From Novosphingobium sp. RL4 (GTDB taxonomy: Bacteria > Pseudomonadota > Alphaproteobacteria > Sphingomonadales > Sphingomonadaceae), in contig NZ_CP141944.1 of assembly GCF_035658495.1 (NCBI RefSeq), forward strand, positions 2,072,001 through 2,136,000: a DNA stretch of 64,000 bases, read 5' to 3'. Under the pieces are notes generated by a model. It was not told the DNA's origin. It searched no databases and saw nothing but the letters and a program-made list of their open reading frames with translations. The position numbers and the translations under genes were made by a program. Positions 52,303 through 60,572 of the stretch are shown in pieces (positions within the stretch are counted from its first letter, which is position 1; every line of letters starts with the position of its first letter).

Positions 52303-52719
52303 ATGGCTTTGACGATTTCTGAACTTGCCCGGTCTAGCGGCGTCGGCGTTGAAACCGTGCGCTTCTACCAGCGCAAGGGGCTGCTGTTCGACCCTCGTCC
52401 GGCTGCAACGGGAGGTGTCAGTGGGCAGAGGCACTACGGCGAGGAGGACGTGAAGCGTCTGCGCTTCATCCGTTCAGCCAAGGCGGCGGGGTTTATCCTC
52501 GACGAGATCGCCGAGCTCATCAGTCTCGATCACACCGGCGACCGGCCAAGAGCGCGGGAGATGGCGCAGGCGCGGCTGGTTCACCTGGATCAGGAGATCG
52601 CTCAACTGGAGGGGGCCCGCCAGTCGCTGCGAAAGCTGGCGCGGGAATGTGCGGGGTCGGACATCGGACCTTGCCCGATCCTCGAGGCGTTCGAGGACAA
52701 TTCGTCGTCCCGGACCTGA
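52303..52719 (+). CDS. MerR family transcriptional regulator
   Basis: The 138-residue protein has the MerR winged helix (ISELARSSGVGVETVRFYQRKGLL) and the RHYGEEDVKRLRFI second part, a dimerisation helix (about 84-115), and a C-terminal loop with Cys 116 and Cys 124 (CAGSDIGPC). Mercury-type MerR uses a third Cys in the dimer partner, where an Asp (about 80) stands here. So a thiol, redox or other metal signal is as likely as mercury. It faces the glutaredoxin-MauE gene across a shared operator. Confidence 0.92.
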   Translation: MALTISELARSSGVGVETVRFYQRKGLLFDPRPAATGGVSGQRHYGEEDVKRLRFIRSAKAAGFILDEIAELISLDHTGDRPRAREMAQARLVHLDQEIAQLEGARQSLRKLARECAGSDIGPCPILEAFEDNSSSRT

Positions 52720-52732
52720 TCCGGGACGACGA
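52702..52732. repeat. Palindromic intergenic repeat (GTC[GA]TCCCGGA type) over the merR stop
   Basis: TCGTCGTCCCGGA (52702-52714) is inverted at 52720-52732 with a 5-base loop CCTGA that holds the merR stop codon (52717-52719). The core GTCCCGGACCTGATCCGGGAC matches a dispersed palindrome that I recall from many sphingomonad and other alphaproteobacterial genomes. Between converging merR and ychF it can serve as a two-way terminator-like hairpin, without T-runs. Confidence 0.75.
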
Positions 52733-52741
52733 TGGTATCGA

Positions 52742-53842
52742 TCAGACGTTGAACCGGAAGTGCATCACGTCGCCGTCGTGGACGACGTATTCCTTGCCTT
52801 CCTGGCGCAGCTTGCCGCCTTCCTTGGCGCCCGCTTCGCCGTTCAGCGCAACGTAGTCGTCATAGGCGATGGTTTCGGCGCGGATGAAACCGCGCTGCAT
52901 GTCGGAGTGGATTTCGCCTGCGGCTTCGGGAGCTTTCGCGCCCTTGTGCACGGTCCATGCACGCGCTTCCTTCGGGCCGACGGTGAAGAAGGTCAGCAGG
53001 TTGAGCAGTTCGTAGCCGGCGCGGATGATCCGTGCGAGCCCGGTTTCGTGCAGGCCCATCTCTTCGAGGAAGACCATGCGCTCCTCTGCTTCCATGCCGA
53101 CGAGTTCCGATTCGATCGCAGCCGAGACGATCACGGCGGTGGCGCCGTCCGCCTTGGCCTTCTCGAAGACGCGGGCGGAGAATTCGTTGCCTTCGGCAGC
53201 GGCTTCTTCTTCCACGTTGCAGACGTAGAGCACCGGCTTCGCGGTGAGGAGCTGGGCCTGGCGGAACACGCGTTCCTCGTCCTCGTCCTTGGGCTGGGTC
53301 AGGCGCGCGGGCTTGCCTTCGCGAAGCAGTTCCAGCGCCTGCCCGAGGACGGAGGCGATGATCTTCGATTCCTTGTCGCCCTGCGTCGCCTTCTTCTGGG
53401 CGGCGGGGACGCGCTTTTCGAGGCTTTCGAGATCGGAAAGCAGCAGCTCGGTCTCGACCGTTTCGGCATCCGCGATGGGATCGACCTTGTTGTCGACGTG
53501 CTGGATGTCGTCGTTTTCGAAGCAGCGCAGGACGTGGATGACGGCATCCACTTCGCGAATGTTGCCGAGGAACTGGTTGCCGAGGCCTTCCCCCTTCGAC
53601 GCGCCGCGCACAAGGCCGGCGATGTCGACGAAGGAAAGCTGCGTCGGGATGATCTTCGCCGATCCCGCGATCGAGGCGAGCTGATCGAGGCGCGGGTCGG
53701 GTACGCCGACCTGGCCGACGTTCGGCTCGATGGTGCAGAACGGATAGTTGGCCGCCTGCGCCGCCTGCGTCTCGGTCAGCGCATTGAACAAGGTCGACTT
53801 GCCGACATTGGGCAGACCCACGATTCCGCAACGGAAACCCAT
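52742..53842 (-). CDS. ychF: Redox-regulated ATPase YchF (Obg-like)
   Basis: The 366-residue protein is a universally conserved P-loop NTPase bound to ribosomes, hydrolysing ATP rather than GTP. Motifs are GIVGLPNVGKSTLFNALT, FVDIAGLVRGASKGEGLGNQ and the C-terminal TGS domain (about 285-365, LLTFFTVGPKEARAW then GDVMHFRFNV). It ends 22 bases from the merR stop and is divergent from the TPR gene. Its homologue in E. coli dampens the oxidative-stress response, in keeping with the redox neighbour but probably by chance. Confidence 0.97.
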   Translation of the reverse strand: MGFRCGIVGLPNVGKSTLFNALTETQAAQAANYPFCTIEPNVGQVGVPDPRLDQLASIAGSAKIIPTQLSFVDIAGLVRGASKGEGLGNQFLGNIREVDAVIHVLRCFENDDIQHVDNKVDPIADAETVETELLLSDLESLEKRVPAAQKKATQGDKESKIIASVLGQALELLREGKPARLTQPKDEDEERVFRQAQLLTAKPVLYVCNVEEEAAAEGNEFSARVFEKAKADGATAVIVSAAIESELVGMEAEERMVFLEEMGLHETGLARIIRAGYELLNLLTFFTVGPKEARAWTVHKGAKAPEAAGEIHSDMQRGFIRAETIAYDDYVALNGEAGAKEGGKLRQEGKEYVVHDGDVMHFRFNV

Positions 53843-53982
53843 CTTTTACTCCGGAATAAATGTATGGGCCGCGCCTTAGCGCCTGTCTGCCCGCTTTACC
53901 AGTTACCGTGACGCCTGTTTGCAAGAGTGTTTGCACGAGAGGCTTCACGGAAACTTCAGGGCTTGGCTTTAAGGGGCAGGGT

Positions 53983-55512
53983 ATGAAGCCGCTCGTTCGC
54001 CTGTCGCTTGCCGTTCTGGTCGCGGTCTCGCTGACCGCATGTGGTGACGATGCCGCTGGCCAGCTCGACACGGCGCAGGTGCGCTATGCGGAGCAGGACT
54101 ATCAGGGCGCCCGTGCCGCGCTGATTTCCGCGCTGGAGGATGAGCCGGGAAATCGCGCGGCTCTGGCGTTGTTGGTGCGCACGCAGATTGCGCTTGGAGA
54201 TCCCGCGTCCGCCGAGCGCGCGCTCGGACGTCTCTTGCGGGCCGGTGGTGGTGGCGGGGGCGCTTCCGTGCTTCGGCTCAAGGCGGGGATCGCCCTGTTG
54301 CAAGGTCGCCCGGGCGAAGCCACGCGCCTGCTTGCGGGCGACGGCAGCACGGAGGCGTGGAACATGCGCGCTCAGGCATGCCTTGCGCTGGGTGATGAGC
54401 GCGGCGCAGTTTCTTCCTTCGACAAGGGCATGGCGGCGGGAAAGGATATTGCCCTGGCCGTGGCCTATGCCCGCTATCGGCTGGAAACCGGCGATCTTGG
54501 CGGTGTGGAGCGCATTCTTGCCCGTATGCAATCGTTCGCTCCCGGCGCGTACAACACGCTGGTTCTGGCCGGTGATCTTGCGAATGAGCGCGGCCGGACC
54601 GACGCTGCGATTGCGGCTTATGAAAAGGCGGTCTCCGCCTTTCCCGCCCGTGTCGTGCCGATGCTGGCGCTCGCCAATGCCTACGACGCGCAAGGCAGGG
54701 TCGATGAGGCCATGGCCGTTGTCCTGAAGGCGCAGAAGATCGCGGCAGGCGATCCCGCTGTCGATGATCTTTACATCCAGCTGCTTTCCGAGAAGGGGAA
54801 GTGGGAGGAAATACGCCTCGCGCTGCAAGGGCGCGATACGCAGCTCGATCCGTCCTCCGGGCTCGGCATGACTTACGCGGAGGCCTTGCTTCATCTTGGC
54901 CAGGCCGAACAGGCGCGCGTCATGTTCAGCCGCGCCCTGCTGCTCCAGCCCGGAAACCCCTATTCGCGGCTGCGACTGGGCGAGGCGCAACTGGCGACGG
55001 GCGATGCGGGTGGGGCGTGGGAGACGCTGCGCCCCCTTGCGGCGAGCGCGCTGGCGCGGCCGGAAATCCTCGATGCGGCGCAGGAGGCTGCCAGATCGGT
55101 GGGCGATCCCCAGGCGGAGGTATTGAAGGCGCGGCTCGATCCGGTGAGGCTCAAGGCTGCGATGGCGCAGGCCGACAAAGGGCAGGCGGCGCTGGCTGCG
55201 CAGGACTGGTCCGGTGCCGTGGCTATATATCTTCCGTTGCTCGGGCAGGGCGAAGACCCCGAAGTGCTCAAGCGACTGGCATTTGCCTCGTTGCGACTGG
55301 GCCGGGCGAAGGAGGCGCTCGCCTATGCCGACCGGGCGCTGGCCGCCGATCCCGACAATCCGGACTGCCTGCGTACGGCGGGGGTCGTTCGTCTGGAAGC
55401 AGGCCGCGACATTCCAGCTGCGCGAAGGCTTCTTGAGGCTGCGGCCGCAGCCGATCCGCGCAACCAGGACATAGCGCGCGACCTTGCAAAGGCGAAAGCC
55501 GCCGCCGGCTGA
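53983..55512 (+). CDS. TPR-repeat lipoprotein
   Basis: The 509-residue product begins MKPLVRLSLAVLVAVSLTACG, with lipobox LTAC, so it should be a periplasmic lipoprotein. The rest is built from 34-residue helical hairpins with TPR spacing (VRYAEQDYQGARAALISALE, LANERGRTDAAIAAYEKAVS, LAFASLRLGRAKEALAYADR). Such scaffolds bind protein partners. It converges with a PEP-CTERM protein gene; TPR lipoproteins occur in exosortase gene groups but no exosortase is here, and the known one is much larger. AAGGGG precedes the ATG. Confidence 0.85.
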   Translation: MKPLVRLSLAVLVAVSLTACGDDAAGQLDTAQVRYAEQDYQGARAALISALEDEPGNRAALALLVRTQIALGDPASAERALGRLLRAGGGGGGASVLRLKAGIALLQGRPGEATRLLAGDGSTEAWNMRAQACLALGDERGAVSSFDKGMAAGKDIALAVAYARYRLETGDLGGVERILARMQSFAPGAYNTLVLAGDLANERGRTDAAIAAYEKAVSAFPARVVPMLALANAYDAQGRVDEAMAVVLKAQKIAAGDPAVDDLYIQLLSEKGKWEEIRLALQGRDTQLDPSSGLGMTYAEALLHLGQAEQARVMFSRALLLQPGNPYSRLRLGEAQLATGDAGGAWETLRPLAASALARPEILDAAQEAARSVGDPQAEVLKARLDPVRLKAAMAQADKGQAALAAQDWSGAVAIYLPLLGQGEDPEVLKRLAFASLRLGRAKEALAYADRALAADPDNPDCLRTAGVVRLEAGRDIPAARRLLEAAAAADPRNQDIARDLAKAKAAAG

Positions 55513-55563
55513 GCGCCGGCAGCGGCTATGTCATGCGCGGATGAGCGGGGCCGGCCCGCGTGA

Positions 55564-55947
55564 TCAGGCGCGAGCCTTGCGACGGCGCGCGTAGGCGAGG
55601 CCGAGGAGGCCCATGCCCATCATGCCAAGCATGCCGGGCTCGGGAACATCGGTGCTGCCGCCCGAAGTTGAGCCGCCCGAACTGCCGCCCGACGTCGTCG
55701 TCGTACCGCCTGACGTCGTGGTTCCGCCGCTGGTCGTGCCGCCGGAAGTCGTGGTCGTGCCACCCGAAGTGGAGGTGGTGCCGCCAGAAGTGCTGCTGGA
55801 GCCGCACTGCTTGTTTCCGGCAGAGTGACCGCAGTTGCAGTAGTGCGTATGGTTCTTGTCCTTGCCCCAGGTGGCCAGTGCCGGCGTGCTGAAGGCGAGG
55901 GTGCTGCCGGCGGTAAGCGCCAGGACGAGCATGGTCTTGCGGAGCAT
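55564..55947 (-). CDS. PEP-CTERM sorting-domain protein with Ser/Thr/Gly repeats
   Basis: The 127-residue protein has a signal peptide (to about residue 25, ALA), a Cys/His-rich part (HTHYCNCGHSAGNKQC), a low-complexity Thr/Ser/Gly region (about 50-98) and the exosortase signal VPEPGMLGMMGMGLLGLAYARRRKARA, given here at 101-127 with the key PEP triad and the basic tail. It would be processed at PEP by an exosortase (EpsH/XrtA type) encoded elsewhere. AGGGG lies eight bases before the ATG. Confidence 0.85.
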   Translation of the reverse strand: MLRKTMLVLALTAGSTLAFSTPALATWGKDKNHTHYCNCGHSAGNKQCGSSSTSGGTTSTSGGTTTTSGGTTSGGTTTSGGTTTTSGGSSGGSTSGGSTDVPEPGMLGMMGMGLLGLAYARRRKARA

Positions 55948-56129
55948 TCGTATTCCCCTTGTTGCCCGAATGGGTTGCCCCCGATTGGGTTGCCAAGGAA
56001 TACGCAAGGCACGTGCCAGATACGTTTTTATACGGAGTTCGTTGGTTAACGCGTCAGAGCTGATAACGATTGTGTAAACTAACCCGACGCGCATCCCGCA
56101 TGAAAATCAGTTAATCAGACTCACCAGTT

Positions 56130-56699
56130 TCAATCCTGCTGGCGCAGTGCCACGTCGTTCATGAAGCGGGTATCGTCGCCCGCCGAAAGCCGGTCCGCTT
56201 CGCCGGCAATGGCGCCCAGCATGTCTGCGAGCGGGTCCATCTCGGCCTTGGCATAGTTGCCGAGGACGTAGCCGCTTACGCGGTCCTTGTGTCCGGGGTG
56301 CCCGATCCCGAGCCGAACACGGCGGAAATCGGCGCCGAGATGTTGGTCGATCGAGCGCAGGCCGTTGTGTCCCGCATGGCCTCCGCCGTGCTTCACTTTC
56401 ACCTTGAACGGCGGCAGATCGAGTTCGTCGTGGAATACGGTCAGGTCGGAAAGAGCCAGCTTGTAGAAGCGCATGGCTTCGCCAACGGCGCGGCCGCTCT
56501 CGTTCATGAAAGTGGCGGGCTTGAGCAGGAGGATCTTCTGTGTGCCGATGCGGCCTTCCTGCGACCAGCCCAGGAACTTCTTCTGGACAGCACCAAAGCC
56601 ATGGATTTCGGCGATCGCATCGACGGCCATGAAGCCGACGTTATGGCGATTGAAGACGTATTGCGGTCCGGGATTACCGAGGCCGACCCAAAGCTGCAT
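56130..56699 (-). CDS. pth: Peptidyl-tRNA hydrolase
   Basis: The 189-residue enzyme frees tRNA from dropped-off peptidyl-tRNA. It shows WVGLGNPGPQYVFNRHNVGFM with the catalytic His, the KPATFMNESG segment, the DELDLPPFKVKVKHGGGHAGHNGLRS stretch (given from its ends; D and H residues catalytic) and the GIGHPGHKD motif. It follows rplY, with a terminator between them, an order widely conserved in bacteria. Confidence 0.97.
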   Translation of the reverse strand: MQLWVGLGNPGPQYVFNRHNVGFMAVDAIAEIHGFGAVQKKFLGWSQEGRIGTQKILLLKPATFMNESGRAVGEAMRFYKLALSDLTVFHDELDLPPFKVKVKHGGGHAGHNGLRSIDQHLGADFRRVRLGIGHPGHKDRVSGYVLGNYAKAEMDPLADMLGAIAGEADRLSAGDDTRFMNDVALRQQD

Positions 56700-56724
56700 G
56701 ATTTTCCTGGTCCCCAGAATGACA

Positions 56725-56770
56725 AAAGGCCCCTCCCGCGCGCCGGGCTGGCCGGGGCGGGAGGGGCCGA
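56725..56770 (-). terminator. Rho-independent terminator between rplY and pth
   Basis: GGCCCCTCCCGC (56729-56740) pairs with its inverse near 56756-56768, with a GC-rich loop; on the minus strand TTTTGTC follows. It lies 17 bases after the rplY stop. Since pth starts only 26 bases further on, it must be read through or pth must have its own promoter within this short gap. Confidence 0.75.
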
Positions 56771-56786
56771 TTGATTGACCGTCCGA

Positions 56787-57398
56787 TTACTCGGCTTCGG
56801 TCGTGGCCGTGTCGCCTTCCGAGCTCTTCAGAGCCGAGGGAGCAGCGATCGTCGCGATGGTGAAATCGCGGTCGGTGATCGCGCTCTCGGCACCGGCCGG
56901 AAGCTTGACGTGGCTGATGTGGATCGATTCACCCACTTCGAAGCCGGTCACGTCGATAACGATCTCGTGCGGGATCTTCTCGGCGTCGCAGACCAGTTCG
57001 AGGTCGTGGCGAACGATGTTGAGCACGCCGCCGCGCTTCAGGCCCGGCGAGGCGTCTTCGTTGGCGAAGACGACCGGCACGTTGACGTGCACAGTCGCGC
57101 CCTTGACGACGCGCAGGAAGTCAGCGTGGAGCGGACGATCCGAAACGGGGTGGAAGGCAACGTCCTTGGGCTGCGTCCGGTAGGTCTTGCCGCCCACTTC
57201 GACTTCGATGATCGAGTTGAAGAAGTGACCGGTCATGAGCTGACGGGTCAGCTCCTTTTCCTCGACGTGGATCGCGAGGGGTTCTTCGTTGCCACCATAG
57301 ACAACGGCGGGGACGCGGCCATCGCGACGCAGAGCACGGGAGGCTCCCTTGCCAGCCCGATCACGCGTCTCGGCCGGCAGGTTAAGCGTATCGCTCAT
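56787..57398 (-). CDS. rplY: 50S ribosomal protein L25/general stress protein Ctc
   Basis: The 203-residue protein binds 5S rRNA. The N-terminal L25 domain begins [20 protein letters not shown] and includes [17 protein letters not shown]; the C-terminal TL5/Ctc domain (about 95-185) contains [20 protein letters not shown] and an acidic tail. The long Ctc form is the usual one in alphaproteobacteria. It heads the rplY-pth pair. Confidence 0.97.
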   Translation of the reverse strand: MSDTLNLPAETRDRAGKGASRALRRDGRVPAVVYGGNEEPLAIHVEEKELTRQLMTGHFFNSIIEVEVGGKTYRTQPKDVAFHPVSDRPLHADFLRVVKGATVHVNVPVVFANEDASPGLKRGGVLNIVRHDLELVCDAEKIPHEIVIDVTGFEVGESIHISHVKLPAGAESAITDRDFTIATIAAPSALKSSEGDTATTEAE

Positions 57399-57549
57399 GT
57401 GGACTTGCCTTTCGAAAACTGGATAAAAATCGGATAGGGACCGCTTGCCGATCCATACCGTCCCGCCACGCCTCCAGGGATGACCATGACGGGAAGCGCG
57501 CGCCCTTAATGTGAAATGGGCGGAAATGCAAGCGCCCGGCGCATGGGCA

Positions 57550-58404
57550 TCACTCGATCCGGGTCACCTTGTACCCTTGCCCGGCCAGCATCGCCGGCAG
57601 TCCTTCCGGGCCTGCCATGTGCGCGGCGCCGACCGCCACGAACGGGCGCTTGCCCTGCCGCATGGCGGCGGAGACCTTGCCTGTCCAGTCCCGGTTCCGG
57701 CCGACGAAAAGAACCGTACGCAGTTCCGGGTCGGCAAGCAGGCCCTTGCGGGTTTCCGCCTCGATCCGCGCCATGTCGCCTTCGCGCCAGCTTGCAGCGA
57801 TGTCGCTGTCCGAACTCTGCGCTTCGGTGACGACGGCGGCGAGCAGTTCGCGTTGTTCCCGTTCGGGCAATGCGTCGAACAGGCCCAGTTGCCGGGCGGC
57901 ACCTTCGAGTTCGATCACGGGCCGGTTGCCTGCGGCCACCATGACGGCGCGGTCCACGCCGTTGCGGGCCTGATCCTTGTCGGCCCCCGCCTGAGCGATG
58001 GTGAGGGCCGCGGCCCAGGTATCGATCGCGGCGAAATCGCCATCGGAATAGCCGCCTCGCTTGAGCAGTGCGGCAAGCGCAGGGCGCTTGTCCGGCGCGA
58101 CCCGGCTGGACAAGGGCGGCTCTCCCTCGCTCCGGGCAAGCCGCGCGAATGTGGCCGCCACTTCAGCCTCATTCGCGAGATTGGCAACTTCCACCATGAC
58201 GGTGTCGGCTGCGTCCATTGCTTCGCGTACTTTCGGGGTCTGCCATTGCAATGGGCGCTCGGCGCTGTGGATCGTGCCGAAGAGCCAGGCTACCTCGCCG
58301 TGCGGCCCTTCCACGCGCCAGAGCGCCGGATTGGCGGCCTCGGGCGCCGGACTGCATGCGAACAGCGCCAGAGCCGCAAGCGCGGGGAGGGCGGCGCGCC
58401 TCAT
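57550..58404 (-). CDS. TraB/GumN family lipoprotein, second copy
   Basis: The 284-residue product begins [18 protein letters not shown], with a lipobox LFAC, so Cys 17 should be lipidated. The mature part shows TraB/GumN signatures: [15 protein letters not shown] (GTIH motif), a C-terminal [15 protein letters not shown]. TraB-fold proteins of this type are related to EreA-type esterases and Tiki metalloproteases; enzymatic activity in bacteria is not established. It follows another member of the family by 3 bases, from which it differs widely in sequence. Confidence 0.85.
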   Translation of the reverse strand: MRRAALPALAALALFACSPAPEAANPALWRVEGPHGEVAWLFGTIHSAERPLQWQTPKVREAMDAADTVMVEVANLANEAEVAATFARLARSEGEPPLSSRVAPDKRPALAALLKRGGYSDGDFAAIDTWAAALTIAQAGADKDQARNGVDRAVMVAAGNRPVIELEGAARQLGLFDALPEREQRELLAAVVTEAQSSDSDIAASWREGDMARIEAETRKGLLADPELRTVLFVGRNRDWTGKVSAAMRQGKRPFVAVGAAHMAGPEGLPAMLAGQGYKVTRIE

Positions 58405-58407
58405 CGG

Positions 58408-59367
58408 TTATTGTACCCGCACCGAACGGATGCCGGCTTTGGCAAGCTGGTCCTGCACGCTGCCCTTGCCTGCAAGATGTCCCGCACCCACCGCCACGAA
58501 GACCACCCCAGGCTGCGAGAGCCGGGTCTTCAGCCACTTGGCCCAGCTCCTGTTACGGTTGGTGATGAGCGCCTTGCGCATCAGTTCGTCCGATTCGTCT
58601 TCATTGAGCAGCTTGGCCAGTTCGTCCGCCCGGCCCAGTTTCCATGCCTCCACAACCTTGGCGATATCCTCGCGCAGGGTGGGAAGCTGCTCGAGCACTT
58701 CGGCCAGATAGCGTTGCTGGCTCTTTTCGGGCAGGTCGGCGAAAAGACCGATCTGGTAGTCCGCCGTTTCGAGCGGGTGCCGGGCGATCCCGCTGGACGC
58801 GGCTTTGGCTTCGATCTGCGTTTCCACGCCGTTCGCCTGATCGTATCCCGCTGCCTTCAGCGGCAGCAGGGACAGGAGAAGACCCGCATACCAAGGCTGG
58901 AATGCATCGAAGGTTTCTGCCGGAAGTCCAAGATTGGAAAGCCCTTTTTCCAAATTGGTGCGCTCCAAAGGTGCCAGGCTCTCACGCAGGGTCTTGCCGT
59001 CATGCCGCATTCCCCGGTCCACGAAGACCTTCTCAAGCGTTGCGGGCGAATCGAGCATGGTCTCCGTCACCAGCAGGTCTGCCGACTCGAATGCCTGCTG
59101 CACGGGGCCCTGAAACCATGCGGCGTTCTGCGGGAGGATGTGGATCGTGCCGAAAAGGTAGATCGTGGTGTCCTTGTCGGCGATCTTCCACATCGCCGGC
59201 CGTGCCGGAACGGGAACTGCGGTTTCCGACACGGGAGCGGAGACTGCCGGAGTGGCGGTCTGCGCCAGCGCGGGAGGCGCGGCGAACAGGAAAAACGACG
59301 CGGTGGCGGCGATGCCCCATGATGTTTTTGCACCCATGCCGGGCCGGGTCTTGCTGGAAAAGATCAT
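58408..59367 (-). CDS. TraB/GumN family protein, first copy
   Basis: From ATG 59367 the product has 319 residues with a signal sequence (about 11-36, [12 protein letters not shown]). The TraB/GumN motifs are [16 protein letters not shown] and [16 protein letters not shown], with Glu of VTETMLDS (metal site in the family). A TTG at 59394 and ATG at 59337 are other possible starts. It is divergent from glyQ and is followed by the second TraB/GumN gene. Bacterial members are periplasmic proteins of unknown function. Confidence 0.87.
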   Translation of the reverse strand: MIFSSKTRPGMGAKTSWGIAATASFFLFAAPPALAQTATPAVSAPVSETAVPVPARPAMWKIADKDTTIYLFGTIHILPQNAAWFQGPVQQAFESADLLVTETMLDSPATLEKVFVDRGMRHDGKTLRESLAPLERTNLEKGLSNLGLPAETFDAFQPWYAGLLLSLLPLKAAGYDQANGVETQIEAKAASSGIARHPLETADYQIGLFADLPEKSQQRYLAEVLEQLPTLREDIAKVVEAWKLGRADELAKLLNEDESDELMRKALITNRNRSWAKWLKTRLSQPGVVFVAVGAGHLAGKGSVQDQLAKAGIRSVRVQ

Positions 59368-59546
59368 CGCGTTTCCATGGAAGGAGAGGGGCAAACAGGG
59401 CCTTAACGGACTTCGACTGGCCGGGAGATAACGGCAGGTCGTCGTTTGAGGTAGCGGTAACTGTCATTTTAGTGCGGCTTGCGCGGTTGATTTGCCCGGT
59501 TCGATCCGCCAAAGGCCGCGCAGCCAAGAGATTTGACGGGATTTCG

Positions 59547-60452
59547 ATGTCGACCGCCGCCAAACAGCCGCTCAGCTTCCAGGACATGATCCTGACGCTC
59601 CACAATTTCTGGAGCGCGCAAGGCTGCCTTATTCTTCAGCCCTATGACATGCGCATGGGAGCAGGTACTTTCCATCCGGCCACGACGCTTCGCGCGCTTG
59701 GGCCTGAGCCTTGGAAAGCTGCCTATGTCCAGCCTTCGCGCCGTCCGACCGACGGCCGCTACGGCGAGAATCCGAACAGGCTTCAGCACTATTACCAGTA
59801 TCAGGTGATCCTGAAGCCGAACCCGGAGAATCTCCAGGAACTCTACCTCGCCAGCCTCGCCGAGATCGGCGTTGATCCGCTGGCGCATGACATCCGCTTC
59901 GTCGAGGACGATTGGGAAAGCCCGACCCTGGGCGCCTGGGGCCTTGGCTGGGAAGTCTGGTGCGACGGCATGGAAGTGACGCAGTTCACGTATTTCCAGC
60001 AGGTCGGCGGGTTTGACTGCAAGCCGGTAGCCGGGGAACTGACCTACGGGCTCGAACGCCTCGCCATGTACATCCAGGGCGTGGACCGCGTTTACGACCT
60101 GCGCTTCAACAACGAGGGCGTGAGCTACGGCGACGTCTTCCTTGCCAACGAACAGCAGATGTCGAAGTACAACTTCGAGATCGCCGACACCGAAGCACTC
60201 TTCGCCGGCTTCAAGGCCGCCGAGGCTGAATGCATGCGCTGCATCGAGGCGGAAATCCCGCTCGCCGCCTACGATCAGGCGATCGAGGCCAGCCATCTCT
60301 TCAACCTGCTTCAGGCACGCGGCGTGATCTCCGTGCAGGAACGGGCCAGCTATATCGGCCGCGTGCGTGATCTGGCGAAAGGTTCGTGCGAGGCGTGGAT
60401 CGAGAAGAACAAGGCCGAATGGGAAGCCAGGTTCCCGGGGTGGACGGTATGA
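59547..60452 (+). CDS. glyQ: Glycyl-tRNA synthetase alpha subunit
   Basis: The 301-residue subunit holds the class II catalytic core of the alpha2-beta2 GlyRS. It begins [19 protein letters not shown] and has [20 protein letters not shown] (motif region), [14 protein letters not shown] and [11 protein letters not shown] equivalents ([16 protein letters not shown]). The ATG at 59547 is set by homology; the long open frame upstream is non-coding. glyS follows after 120 bases. Confidence 0.98.
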   Translation: MSTAAKQPLSFQDMILTLHNFWSAQGCLILQPYDMRMGAGTFHPATTLRALGPEPWKAAYVQPSRRPTDGRYGENPNRLQHYYQYQVILKPNPENLQELYLASLAEIGVDPLAHDIRFVEDDWESPTLGAWGLGWEVWCDGMEVTQFTYFQQVGGFDCKPVAGELTYGLERLAMYIQGVDRVYDLRFNNEGVSYGDVFLANEQQMSKYNFEIADTEALFAGFKAAEAECMRCIEAEIPLAAYDQAIEASHLFNLLQARGVISVQERASYIGRVRDLAKGSCEAWIEKNKAEWEARFPGWTV

Positions 60453-60510
60453 GGCCTCGGCAGCCCCGCACTGAGCGGAATGAGGCAAATGCCGCATTTC
60501 CGGCCCCGCT

Positions 60511-60533
60511 CGTCCTGAGCTCGTCGAACGACG
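60511..60533. repeat. Copy of a dispersed CGTCCTGAGC...GACG sequence in the glyQ-glyS gap
   Basis: CGTCCTGAGCTCGTCGAACG resembles a short dispersed intergenic sequence (usual form CGTCCTGAGCTTGTCGAAGG) which I recall from many sphingomonad genomes. It forms only a short stem. It fits the lack of other function in this 120-base gap. Confidence 0.4.
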
Positions 60534-60572
60534 CCGCAGCTGCCCCATCAACCCGTCAAACGGCGTACTGAC

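Noticed and set aside
55650..55800. Repetitive DNA that looks like a short tandem array
   Set aside because: It is the coding sequence of the Thr/Ser/Gly-rich segment of the PEP-CTERM protein; units are irregular and there are no CRISPR-like spacers.
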